A stretch of 37,593 bases of DNA from an archaeon (lineage in GTDB: Archaea > Nanobdellota > Nanobdellia > SCGC-AAA011-G17 > GW2011-AR20), in NCBI GenBank assembly GCA_002688355.1, contig NZCT01000013.1, positions 1 to 37,593 on the forward strand, in the 5' to 3' direction. Position numbers and translations under genes: made by a program. How positions within the stretch are numbered: the stretch's first letter is position 1; each line of letters begins with the position of its first letter. Positions 17,939-26,484 of the stretch are shown one piece after another. Below the pieces are notes generated by a model, which saw nothing but the letters and a program-made list of their open reading frames with translations, had not been told where the DNA came from and did not search any database.

Positions 17939-18034
17939 ATCTATACAACATCTTTTTTACTTATAAGTGCTGCGCGGGTGTCTTGCACATGCAACATTTG
18001 TAAGGAAAATATATATTAAAGAATATAAGAAATC

Positions 18035-19573
18035 TTACCTCATCCAAGATTTTATCTCTCTAATTTTTTTCAAATCATTTCCATAAAGATCTCTTAAATC
18101 ATGAATTTTATAATAATCCATGATAATTCTTCCTAATCCTAAACCCCAAGCTAAAACAGGAACATCTCTTCCAAGTAATGGAACAACAACTTCTGGTCTA
18201 AGTATTCCACTTCCACCTAACTCAATCCATTGTTTCTTTAGTGGGTGATATACTTCTATTTCGCAGCTACAAGAAACGTAAGGAAAAAACGCTGGTCTAA
18301 ATCTAATTTTATCAAAACCCATCTTATTAAAAAATTCTTTCAAATATCCAAGTAAATGTCTAAAATTAACATCTTCATCTATTACAATACCCTCTGTCTG
18401 TTCAAACTCAAAAGAATGTTTCCAATCAACAGTCTCATTTCTAAAAACTTTACCAACAGAGAAAAATTTAGCAGGTAAATCTTTACTTTTTAAAGAAGCA
18501 ATTGTCTTAGCACTTAAACAAGTTGTATGTGTTCTTAAAACATTTCTCTTAGACTCTTCTTCCTTCCAAGAGTATCCCCAACCTTTACTTCCATTAATTC
18601 CTTTTTCATGAGCTTGTTTAACATTATTTACAATTTTCTTATTACTTAATTTTCCTTTTATTGGATCTTTAATGTAAAAAGTATCATGCATCTCTCTAGC
18701 AGGATGATCCTGAGGTGTAAATAATGAATCAAAATTCCAAAACCCAGTTTGCACAAAACTTCCAGTCATTTCCTTAAATCCTAAGTCCAACCAAATTCTC
18801 TTAATGTATGAAATTGCATCATTAACAAAATGTTTTCTCCCATAATTTACCCTAGGAACCTCAGATTTTAGGTCATATCTTCTAAAATTTTTACCTTTCC
18901 ATCCTCCTCTTAACAACATCTCATGTGTAAGAGTTTCAACTAAATCATCTTTAATCTTAACATCTTTTAATTTTAAACCTAATTGTGTTAATGTAACTAA
19001 TCTTGTTTTTTCTATTTCTGTTTTTAAAATTTCTTTTCTCTTAAGTAAAAATTCAAAAGCAGATTTCTCTTGCTCACTTAATTTCTTTATGTCTATAGGC
19101 AACTTCTTTAATAATAATTCTTCAGCAAATTCCTTATTTAATAATTTTTTACCATTATTTGTTAATTTTATTTGTTTTCCTAATGTTATTGAATTACTTC
19201 TTTTCAATATTCCTAAAGAAATACTAGTCTCATTTTGGTCTAAGTCTCCTTTATCTTTAATATCTTCTAAAGAAAAACTACCTTCCCTTAAAACGTTTAA
19301 AAATCTTCTTTCTGGTAAACCTTTCTTCAAATATTTCTTGCCATTAGTATCAATCTTAATTACTTCTCTTTCATTTCTCTTAACTAAGATTATATCTTTA
19401 TTCTGTAACCATTGCAATGCTCTTAGAACTTCAATTTCCTGTAAATCACTTTTTTTAACTATTGAACTTGAATCTATAGAATCCTCTAAAATTGGTAAAA
19501 CTTTCCTCTCTAAAGGATGTAAACTCTGAATTAATTTTTCAATATCTTTCATTAGAATTTTAAATAAACTCAA
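18035..19573 (-). CDS. pheS: Phenylalanyl-tRNA synthetase alpha subunit (archaeal type; start may be Met8 at about 19552)
   Basis: HPAREMHDTFYI, FRNETVDWKHSFEFEQTEGIVID, FRPAFFPY, GGSGILRPEVVVPLLG, AWGLGLGRIIM. Confidence 0.96.
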   Translation of the reverse strand: MSLFKILMKDIEKLIQSLHPLERKVLPILEDSIDSSSIVKKSDLQEIEVLRALQWLQNKDIILVKRNEREVIKIDTNGKKYLKKGLPERRFLNVLREGSFSLEDIKDKGDLDQNETSISLGILKRSNSITLGKQIKLTNNGKKLLNKEFAEELLLKKLPIDIKKLSEQEKSAFEFLLKRKEILKTEIEKTRLVTLTQLGLKLKDVKIKDDLVETLTHEMLLRGGWKGKNFRRYDLKSEVPRVNYGRKHFVNDAISYIKRIWLDLGFKEMTGSFVQTGFWNFDSLFTPQDHPAREMHDTFYIKDPIKGKLSNKKIVNNVKQAHEKGINGSKGWGYSWKEEESKRNVLRTHTTCLSAKTIASLKSKDLPAKFFSVGKVFRNETVDWKHSFEFEQTEGIVIDEDVNFRHLLGYLKEFFNKMGFDKIRFRPAFFPYVSCSCEIEVYHPLKKQWIELGGSGILRPEVVVPLLGRDVPVLAWGLGLGRIIMDYYKIHDLRDLYGNDLKKIREIKSWMR

Positions 19574-19586
19574 TACTTAAAAAAGC

Positions 19587-20051
19587 TTATCTTTTTAATA
19601 TAATTATATTTCCTCTACCTTTCTTAATCTTTTCAACTTTATTCTTAGCCTCTAACTCTGAAATCAACAAGCTCATCTTAGCTTCAGACATAGCAAACAT
19701 TTTTCTTAAGTCTTTTTGATTAATTCTTCCACCTTCCCTTTTTAATATACTAAGAACTTTTCCCATATCTTCATCATTAAGTTCTTCAATTTCTTCTTTT
19801 TTCTCCCTCTCTTCTACTTCAAACTCTTCTTCAAGGTGTTTTTTAAACTTCTTAGGAAATAGCACATAAATTAAAACTAATATGCCTATGCCAGATAATA
19901 TAAACACCAATATTGTAAATCTACTATTGCTCTCAGGGTCTTCCACTTCAATATGACTAGTAACATTCTCATGAGTAGAACTTACTTGGTTAGACAACAA
20001 TACAAGAAAAATAAGGGGCAAATAAATTTTTTTCATAAATATAAGAAACAC
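19587..20051 (-). CDS. Membrane-anchored winged-helix protein
   Basis: Signal peptide, one TM (FTILVFILSGIGILVLIYVLF), C-terminal wHTH MGKVLSILKREGGRINQKDLRKMFAMSEAKMSLLISELEAKNKVEKIKKGRGNIIILK. Confidence 0.75.
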   Translation of the reverse strand: MFLIFMKKIYLPLIFLVLLSNQVSSTHENVTSHIEVEDPESNSRFTILVFILSGIGILVLIYVLFPKKFKKHLEEEFEVEEREKKEEIEELNDEDMGKVLSILKREGGRINQKDLRKMFAMSEAKMSLLISELEAKNKVEKIKKGRGNIIILKR

Positions 20052-20096
20052 TTAACTTTTAAAAATATTTCTAATTCTTTAGTATTAAAGTTTCAT

Positions 20097-20113
20097 AAAG
20101 CTTCTAAAGCTTT
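20097..20113. terminator. Possible terminator hairpin after the methyltransferase gene
   Basis: AAAGCTT-CTA-AAGCTTT perfect inverted repeat directly downstream (minus strand) of the 20116 stop. Confidence 0.3.
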
Positions 20114-20115
20114 AA

Positions 20116-20724
20116 TTATTTTTTTATTTTTTGAGCAAATATTTCAATCCATTTCTCATCTTCATCTTCTGTAACACCAGATTCTATTAGTAAGAAATCG
20201 TATTTCTTTAGTACTTGTTCAATCTCATGTATAGAATAATAAACATAAGGTATTGGAATCTCATTATATTTCTTCCTTTTAACAACCTCTTCAGTTCTAC
20301 CTTCTTTTGTAGCTAAGTATATAATTCCTTTATCTTTCAAAATTCTGTGAAATTCCTTTATTGTAACATCTAAATCTTCTTTAGGTAAATTAATCAAACC
20401 AGACATTGACCAAACACCATCAAAAGTTCCACCCTTATATTTTAATTTCCTAAAATCCATAACTTCAAACACACCATTTTCAACTCTCTTCTTAGCAGCT
20501 CTAATCATTCCAGAAGAAGCATCCACGCCAATAGCATTAATACCTTCATCTAAAAACAAAGAAACATCTCTTCCAGGACCACAACCAGCATCTAATACTT
20601 TCTTTCCAGGTAATAAAGAAATAAACTTATTTAACTGATATTGAAAAATCTTGCTATTATTATAATAAGCATAAAGTTCTGCAATCTTGTTATATGCGCT
20701 AATAGCTTGTTTTAATTTGTCCAT
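20116..20724 (-). CDS. Class I SAM-dependent methyltransferase
   Basis: Motif I KVLDAGCGPGRDVSLFL, GVDASSGMIRAAK, FDGVWSMSGLINLP. Confidence 0.88.
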   Translation of the reverse strand: MDKLKQAISAYNKIAELYAYYNNSKIFQYQLNKFISLLPGKKVLDAGCGPGRDVSLFLDEGINAIGVDASSGMIRAAKKRVENGVFEVMDFRKLKYKGGTFDGVWSMSGLINLPKEDLDVTIKEFHRILKDKGIIYLATKEGRTEEVVKRKKYNEIPIPYVYYSIHEIEQVLKKYDFLLIESGVTEDEDEKWIEIFAQKIKK

Positions 20725-20725
20725 A

Positions 20726-21133
20726 TTAAATGTTTAAGTTATTGTTAATTTCACTTATTAAAGATTTAAATTCTTTTTTATCATCAAGAATATCGATCCA
20801 TTTGTCATGATTTACCAATCTTAACAATAAAACCTTATAATTCTCTTTATCTTTAATTAAAGTATAAATAATAACCTTATTCTTCTTATTTCCATCAACA
20901 CCTAAACCAGATCTAAATATTGGATATGTTTTAAACTTCTTCTCAAATTTATGTAAATTCTTAGAATTAATTTTTCCTGCGTCTAGTAAACTACTCTCTG
21001 TCTCTAAAATATTCCTTTCATGCTTACTTTCTTTTTTGTAAGGATTAGCTTTTACTAAACCATTAATCTTAGGAAAGTACTGAGCAAAATGTGATATTTC
21101 TTCTTCTTTTATTCCATTAACTTTAATATCCAT
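20726..21133 (-). CDS. Hypothetical protein (135 aa)
   Basis: Same-strand ORF 1 nt upstream of the methyltransferase; no family recognised. Confidence 0.55.
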   Translation of the reverse strand: MDIKVNGIKEEEISHFAQYFPKINGLVKANPYKKESKHERNILETESSLLDAGKINSKNLHKFEKKFKTYPIFRSGLGVDGNKKNKVIIYTLIKDKENYKVLLLRLVNHDKWIDILDDKKEFKSLISEINNNLNI

Positions 21134-21157
21134 AAAATAAAGAAAAGAAATTAATAT

Positions 21158-23140
21158 TTAAATCTTGACATTACTAATTTCTTGTAAATTAAACAAATCA
21201 TTAGCTTTTACTAAGTTATTTGAAATAGTATACAATGAATCTCCAATATACAAACTTCTTCTTATTCTTGAATCTTGATAACCATAGTAATTTCCATTTT
21301 CAACATAATTGTCATGACTAATTCTTCCTCTTAGTTTAAAACCCTCATTTAAATTCAAATTAAAAACATAAGCTCCTTCGAACGTCTTTTGTCCATATGT
21401 ATTTGGTGCAATTATTCCATTTGGTACAATTACATCTTCATAATTATTATTTTGATTTCTATTAATCTCATGTAAAGAAACAGGAATAACTAGTAATTCT
21501 TTTTCTCTATCAAATAAAAATGCCTTATGATCTCTTAAAGCTTCTGAATCAGTTCCTCTATCTCCAATATTAACTTTAGCAACTTCTTTTGGATTATTAG
21601 GATCAGTAACATCAAACAAACTCATCTTTAAACCTTGGTACCAAGCAAAATCTCTACTTCCAAATCCTGTATTTCCTGCATCAACAGCATCTTTTCCAAC
21701 TCCAATAACATGATTTTCATCATAAGGGTGTAAGTAATCAGAATAGCCTGGAATTTTTAACTCTCCTAAAACTTTTGGTTGTTCAGGAATACTTAAATCT
21801 ATAACAAATAATGGATCTATTTTCTTAAAGGTAACCATATATGCTCTCTCACCCATAAATCTAACAGAGTATATTTTCTCTCCTCTTGCTAATCCTTGTA
21901 TGCTTCCAACCACATTCATTCCATCATCTAAAACATACATATTATTTTCAGAATCACTTCCAAATTGTCCACTAGTTGTTGCAATTCTAAAGTATCCATT
22001 ATATTCGTCCATTGAAAATTGATTTAATGGTTTTCCAGGAACTTCACCATTTCCAGCAAATAAAATATTACCATTATCTATAGAAATTTTATGAACTAAA
22101 GTTCTTTCTCTACTATCTACAACTTTATTACTTAATTCATCAATAACTTCTCCGTAAACACTATTTGAAACTCTTTTTATTGAAGTTAAATAAATATTAT
22201 CTTTTGAAACAAAAATATTTTGAGTATATCCTGTTAAAACATTTAATTTTGAAGATTGTTTGTTTAAGTTATCAACATCAATAGCCATTATTGTAGTTAA
22301 TCTATAAGAAAAATCTTGGATATCATCAAAATAATAAACATCTTCTGCATCTATTTTTTGAGTATTACCATTTTCATTTATTTCTGGTAATTTTAATTCA
22401 TCTCTATTACGAATTCCAATATTATCATTTAAAATAATGTAAACATAATTGTCAATCATTCTAGAATCATAATACTGCCCCTCGAAGTTTATTTCCTTCT
22501 TTAAAACTGGGTTTTCTCTATCTTCAATATCATAAACTCTCACAAAAGATTTACTTTCATAATATTCTGGAGCAACTATTTGATCCACCACTCTACCTGG
22601 CAAAGACGACGTTGTTCCATAATAATTATATTGTTCATTTCCAAAAACAATTAATTTATCATCATTAACAAAAATTTCATTAACATTACCATTTATATTA
22701 ATACTTGATATAATATTTAAATTCTCAGCAGGATATGCATCCAAAATATTTAATTTATTATTAACTGCAGTATAAATATATCTTCCATCATTTTTTACAA
22801 TATCCGCTTCATCTACACCTTTAACTTGAATATTCGTTGTTGAAAAATCCAAAGGACTTCCACCACTTCCATAATCACTTGTATCTGAAGTAGCTTGAGC
22901 TCCTAAAGTTTGAAATTGTACTCCTCCACTTTTAAATACATCAAAAGATTCTAAAATTTCAAGACCACTCTTACCTTGATCTTGTTTAGATTTAATATAA
23001 TTCTTTATTTCTTCTTCTGATGAAAATTTCTTAACACCATCGAAATTACTAAAATCATTTCCTGGAATAATTGAAACTAAAAAAGCAATTAATAAAACAA
23101 TTCCTAACATTCCCATTAAAGTCTTATTTATTTTTTCCAT
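21158..23140 (-). CDS. Secreted/membrane-anchored beta-propeller domain protein
   Basis: N-terminal TM (MGMLGIVLLIAFLVSIIPG), then TNIQVKGVDEADIVKNDGRYIYTAVNNKLNILDAYPAENL and repeated propeller strands, as in the Beta_propel family. Confidence 0.85.
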   Translation of the reverse strand: MEKINKTLMGMLGIVLLIAFLVSIIPGNDFSNFDGVKKFSSEEEIKNYIKSKQDQGKSGLEILESFDVFKSGGVQFQTLGAQATSDTSDYGSGGSPLDFSTTNIQVKGVDEADIVKNDGRYIYTAVNNKLNILDAYPAENLNIISSININGNVNEIFVNDDKLIVFGNEQYNYYGTTSSLPGRVVDQIVAPEYYESKSFVRVYDIEDRENPVLKKEINFEGQYYDSRMIDNYVYIILNDNIGIRNRDELKLPEINENGNTQKIDAEDVYYFDDIQDFSYRLTTIMAIDVDNLNKQSSKLNVLTGYTQNIFVSKDNIYLTSIKRVSNSVYGEVIDELSNKVVDSRERTLVHKISIDNGNILFAGNGEVPGKPLNQFSMDEYNGYFRIATTSGQFGSDSENNMYVLDDGMNVVGSIQGLARGEKIYSVRFMGERAYMVTFKKIDPLFVIDLSIPEQPKVLGELKIPGYSDYLHPYDENHVIGVGKDAVDAGNTGFGSRDFAWYQGLKMSLFDVTDPNNPKEVAKVNIGDRGTDSEALRDHKAFLFDREKELLVIPVSLHEINRNQNNNYEDVIVPNGIIAPNTYGQKTFEGAYVFNLNLNEGFKLRGRISHDNYVENGNYYGYQDSRIRRSLYIGDSLYTISNNLVKANDLFNLQEISNVKI

Positions 23141-23178
23141 AATTTTACTAGAAATAAAAAGTTTATATACTTAGTTTA

Positions 23179-23200
23179 AGCTTCAACTTGATTTGAAGCT
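23179..23200. promoter_or_regulatory. Inverted repeat upstream of the beta-propeller gene TATA box
   Basis: AGCTTCAA-CTTGAT-TTGAAGCT just upstream of the minus-strand TATATAAA (about 23163-23170), which is about 25 nt from the ATG at 23140. Confidence 0.45.
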
Positions 23201-23221
23201 ATAAAAAAATTAGCATTAAAA

Positions 23222-23743
23222 TTATTCTTGAATTGGGTTGATATATCCTTGTATCAGATCTTGATGGATTCGATAAAAACCACTATATCTGTCTTTCTTA
23301 GCCTGAACAAATGCATTTATTCTAAATTTTCCTTGTGCTAAAGGTTCTAAAGACAAATTGTATTTCAATGTATCACCTTTTTCAACAGAGCCATGATTGA
23401 ATTTTAATTCTTGAGTATATCCTGTGCTAGTCAAATATGATCTTTCTGAACCATTTATATCTATATTAAAAAAATCTGTTCCTATATCTAAATCAAGGCT
23501 ATCAAGGTCAATTAAAGGTCTTAAAATAAAAGTAACTTTTGATGTCTTTCCAATTTCAAGTGGTGAATCAAAGATAGGTTCACCAAATAAGTATATGTCT
23601 GAAAAATTTTCAGCGATCTTAGGTAAAGGTTCGGGTATTTGAGGTGCAGTCGCTTCTTTGTAGAAAGTACCATCTTCACAGTTAAACAATAATGATGACC
23701 CAACAATTAAAGGTATAATTAATTTTTTTTCTAAGCTTTCCAT
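23222..23743 (-). CDS. Secreted lipoprotein-like hypothetical protein
   Basis: N-terminal LIIPLIVGSSLLFNCEDG (signal peptide with Cys), remainder beta-rich; no family recognised. Confidence 0.55.
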   Translation of the reverse strand: MESLEKKLIIPLIVGSSLLFNCEDGTFYKEATAPQIPEPLPKIAENFSDIYLFGEPIFDSPLEIGKTSKVTFILRPLIDLDSLDLDIGTDFFNIDINGSERSYLTSTGYTQELKFNHGSVEKGDTLKYNLSLEPLAQGKFRINAFVQAKKDRYSGFYRIHQDLIQGYINPIQE

Positions 23744-23788
23744 ATTTATTCTATATACCGAACATTTTTAAGGTTTTTTAAATCAAAT

Positions 23789-24244
23789 TTATTTTATTCT
23801 TCTCTCTTTCGGAACATAATTTAAGATTTTATTTTTAGTATGTTTTCCACAGCCTATATAATCTTCATTATTCTTTAGAATAATAAAAGTTTCATCTACA
23901 TCTTTAAAATTTAAACCCTCTAAATCGTGACCTTGCAACCATTCATTACTTTGTTCTTCATTTAACTCTAAAATATTTTTCTTAACGAATTTACCCAGTA
24001 ATTGACAACCCTCTGTCGTTAAGCGCAACTCTCTATCAAACTTAGCAAAGTACATTCCTAAAACACTAATGTTCAATTTTTCACTATTCAATTCTCTAAA
24101 TTCCTTATTAATTACATAAATCTTATTATCATTATTCTTAAAAAATAGAAAATCAATCTTCAAACTACTAATGCCATATTGCAATTCTATTTTCTTAATT
24201 AATAGTTTCTTTTCCTTATTACTCAATTGTTTCAAATTATGCAT
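23789..24244 (-). CDS. NOL1/NOP2/Sun-associated PUA-like RNA-binding protein
   Basis: C-terminal ENNEDYIGCGKHTKNKILNYVPKERRIK-type G-x-G-K...NYVPKERR pattern and LELNEEQSNEWLQGHDLE core, as in the RNA-binding C-terminal domain of archaeal NOP2/Sun methyltransferases. Confidence 0.65.
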   Translation of the reverse strand: MHNLKQLSNKEKKLLIKKIELQYGISSLKIDFLFFKNNDNKIYVINKEFRELNSEKLNISVLGMYFAKFDRELRLTTEGCQLLGKFVKKNILELNEEQSNEWLQGHDLEGLNFKDVDETFIILKNNEDYIGCGKHTKNKILNYVPKERRIK

Positions 24245-24302
24245 ATTTTACTTAAAAACCTTAAATGAAAGAGCTTAAAAAATTTATTGTTTAGTATTTT
24301 AT

Positions 24303-24717
24303 ATGGAAATCACAGAAACCTCAAAAAAAAAATGGAGAAATAATCGGAAATGTTGGTGATTTGACATTTATTATAAAATCCAACTATAGAAGATTCCGTA
24401 TAGAATCTGATCTCCCTAGTGATGAAGATGAAATTATTCATGATTTAAAATACGATGTTTTCATTTATGATCAGGAAGATAACTTTCCATTGTTAGGATA
24501 TTCTAGGGAAATTGGTCATGTTAAATCCACCTCAATGAAATCTAATCTAATTGCAAATGAATGGTTTAAATCAAATCCCGATGATCTTTTATCTAGAGTA
24601 AGTAGATTAAAAAAAGGGATTGAAGCACTTTTATATTTGCAGTCTTCTGGATACTTACAAAAAATTGAAACTAAAATATACACTGGCCTTGGATTGAAAT
24701 TGGAAATAACTAGCTAA
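24303..24717 (+). CDS. Hypothetical protein, probably frameshifted in an A10 run near its start (ORF track gives 24361..24717 from a TTG)
   Basis: Reading open upstream of 24361 gives ...NGEIIGNVGDLTFIIKS; ATG at 24303 gives MEITETSKK; the two are joined if the A run at 24323-24332 has one A fewer. Confidence 0.5.
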
Positions 24718-24759
24718 TTAAACAAAAACATATTTAAATTCCATATCTTTCTAAATAAC

Positions 24760-26436
24760 ATGGATAATCTAATTTTGCAATATACTTTAGAAAATGCTCT
24801 TAAGTATAGTGGAAAAGCAAACATTGGCTCAGTTATAGGGCAACTATTACAAAACGATCCAAAGTTAAAAGCTAACGTAAAAGAATTATCTCAAAAAGTT
24901 CAAGAAACAGTTAAACATGTAAATTCTTTATCAATAGAACAACAACAAAAAGAATTTGATAATTTTAATGAAAAACCCAGAAAGGAAAAAAAGAAAAGAC
25001 AAAGTAGAACTATTCCAAGATTAAAAAATGCAAAAGGAAAAGTAATAATGCGTTTTGCACCAAATCCTAACGGTTCATTATCTCTAGGTCATTGTAGACA
25101 AGCATTATGGAATTATTTCTTTGTTGAAAAAAATAAAGGTTCATATTTATTACGATATGACGATACAGATCCAAAAGTAAAAGTCCCATTAAAAGAAGCT
25201 TACAATTGGATAAAAGAAGATCTACAATGGTTAAATGTAAAAGTAAACAAAACTGCAATTCAATCTAAAAGATTAAGCACATACTACAAATATGCTGAAA
25301 AATTAGTAAAGCAAAATAATGCTTACGTTTGTACTTGTAATCCAGAAAAATTCAGAAAACTAATTCAAAAATCAATAATTTGTCCATGTAGAGAATTATC
25401 TTCTTTAGAACAATTAAAAAGATGGAAATCTATGTTCAAAAAATACAAAGAAGGAGAAGCAGTTCTAAGAATAAAAACAAATATCATGCATTCTAATCCT
25501 GCAGTAAGAGATTGGCCAGCATTTAGAATTGTTAAAAAATCAAAACATCCTCTAAATAAAACAAATAAAGTATGGCCATTACTAAACTTCGCTTCTGCTA
25601 TTGATGATCATGATTTTAAAGTAACTCATATTTTAAGAGGAACAGATTTAGAAATCTCAGATAGAAGACAAAAATACATTTATGATTACTTTAATTGGCA
25701 GTATCCTGAAACTATGTACTCTGGTAAATTATTATATGAAGGTGTAAAAAGCACAACACAAATTAAACAATTAATAGATGAAAACAAATTACTAGGTTGG
25801 GATGACCCAAGATTAGGAACAATAAGAGCATTAAGAAGAAGAGGCATACAAAAAGAAACAATAATCAATTTCATTAAAGATTCAGGTATAGGCAAATCAG
25901 ATATTCATGTTGCATTAGAAAATCTTTACGCATTAAATAAATCTTTCATAGACAAAACTTCAAATAGGTATTTTGCAGTTATAGATCCTATAAAATTAAC
26001 AATAGAAAACTCTCCTGAAAAAGAAGTTAAAATCAATTTCCATCCAGATTATCCTAAGAATGGTTCTCGTTCCTTTAACGTTAATAAAAATTTCTACATT
26101 CAAAAGCAAGATTTTACATCATTAAAAAAAGATAAACTATACAGATTAATGGATTGTCTAAATTTTACTTTTAACAATACTGAATATACTTACAATTCAG
26201 AAGATCATGAAACTTACGAAAAACAAGGAGAAAAGATAATGCACTGGTTACCACAATCTAAAGGCTTAATTGATATTGAAATATTAATGGATAACGGAAC
26301 TTTAGTTAAAGGCCTAGCAGAATCCTCTGTAAAAAAACTAAAAGTAGATGATATTATACAATTTTACAGAGTAGGCTTCGTAAGATTAGATAAAAAACAA
26401 AAGAACAAATTAACATTCTATTACGCTCATAGATAA
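24760..26436 (+). CDS. gltX: Glutamyl-tRNA synthetase (archaeal/GlnRS-like)
   Basis: MRFAPNPNGSLSLGHCRQALWNYFF (HIGH region), YDDTDPK, FASAIDDHDFKVTHILRGTDLEISDRRQKYIYDYF, GWDDPRLGTIRALRRRGI. Confidence 0.95.
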   Translation: MDNLILQYTLENALKYSGKANIGSVIGQLLQNDPKLKANVKELSQKVQETVKHVNSLSIEQQQKEFDNFNEKPRKEKKKRQSRTIPRLKNAKGKVIMRFAPNPNGSLSLGHCRQALWNYFFVEKNKGSYLLRYDDTDPKVKVPLKEAYNWIKEDLQWLNVKVNKTAIQSKRLSTYYKYAEKLVKQNNAYVCTCNPEKFRKLIQKSIICPCRELSSLEQLKRWKSMFKKYKEGEAVLRIKTNIMHSNPAVRDWPAFRIVKKSKHPLNKTNKVWPLLNFASAIDDHDFKVTHILRGTDLEISDRRQKYIYDYFNWQYPETMYSGKLLYEGVKSTTQIKQLIDENKLLGWDDPRLGTIRALRRRGIQKETIINFIKDSGIGKSDIHVALENLYALNKSFIDKTSNRYFAVIDPIKLTIENSPEKEVKINFHPDYPKNGSRSFNVNKNFYIQKQDFTSLKKDKLYRLMDCLNFTFNNTEYTYNSEDHETYEKQGEKIMHWLPQSKGLIDIEILMDNGTLVKGLAESSVKKLKVDDIIQFYRVGFVRLDKKQKNKLTFYYAHR

Positions 26437-26484
26437 AACCCTTAAAACGAACTTTTAAATATAACTTTTCTTTTCATTTTAAAT

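Noticed and set aside
17610-17966. Plus-strand ORF of 118 aa
   Set aside because: Antisense to the LAGLIDADG gene; leucine-rich shadow.
17939-18034. Possible tRNA or tRNA fragment in the GC-rich patch near 17967-17995
   Set aside because: No cloverleaf, no T-loop consensus GGTTCGAATCC and no acceptor stem could be formed.
19089-19529. Plus-strand ORF of 146 aa
   Set aside because: Antisense to the N-terminal part of pheS.
20116-20724. Methyltransferase as modification partner of the nuclease-helicase
   Set aside because: Has a small-molecule-type class I fold (DAGCGPGRD) without DNA methylase NPPY/DPPY or PCQ motifs, and lies on the far side of pheS.
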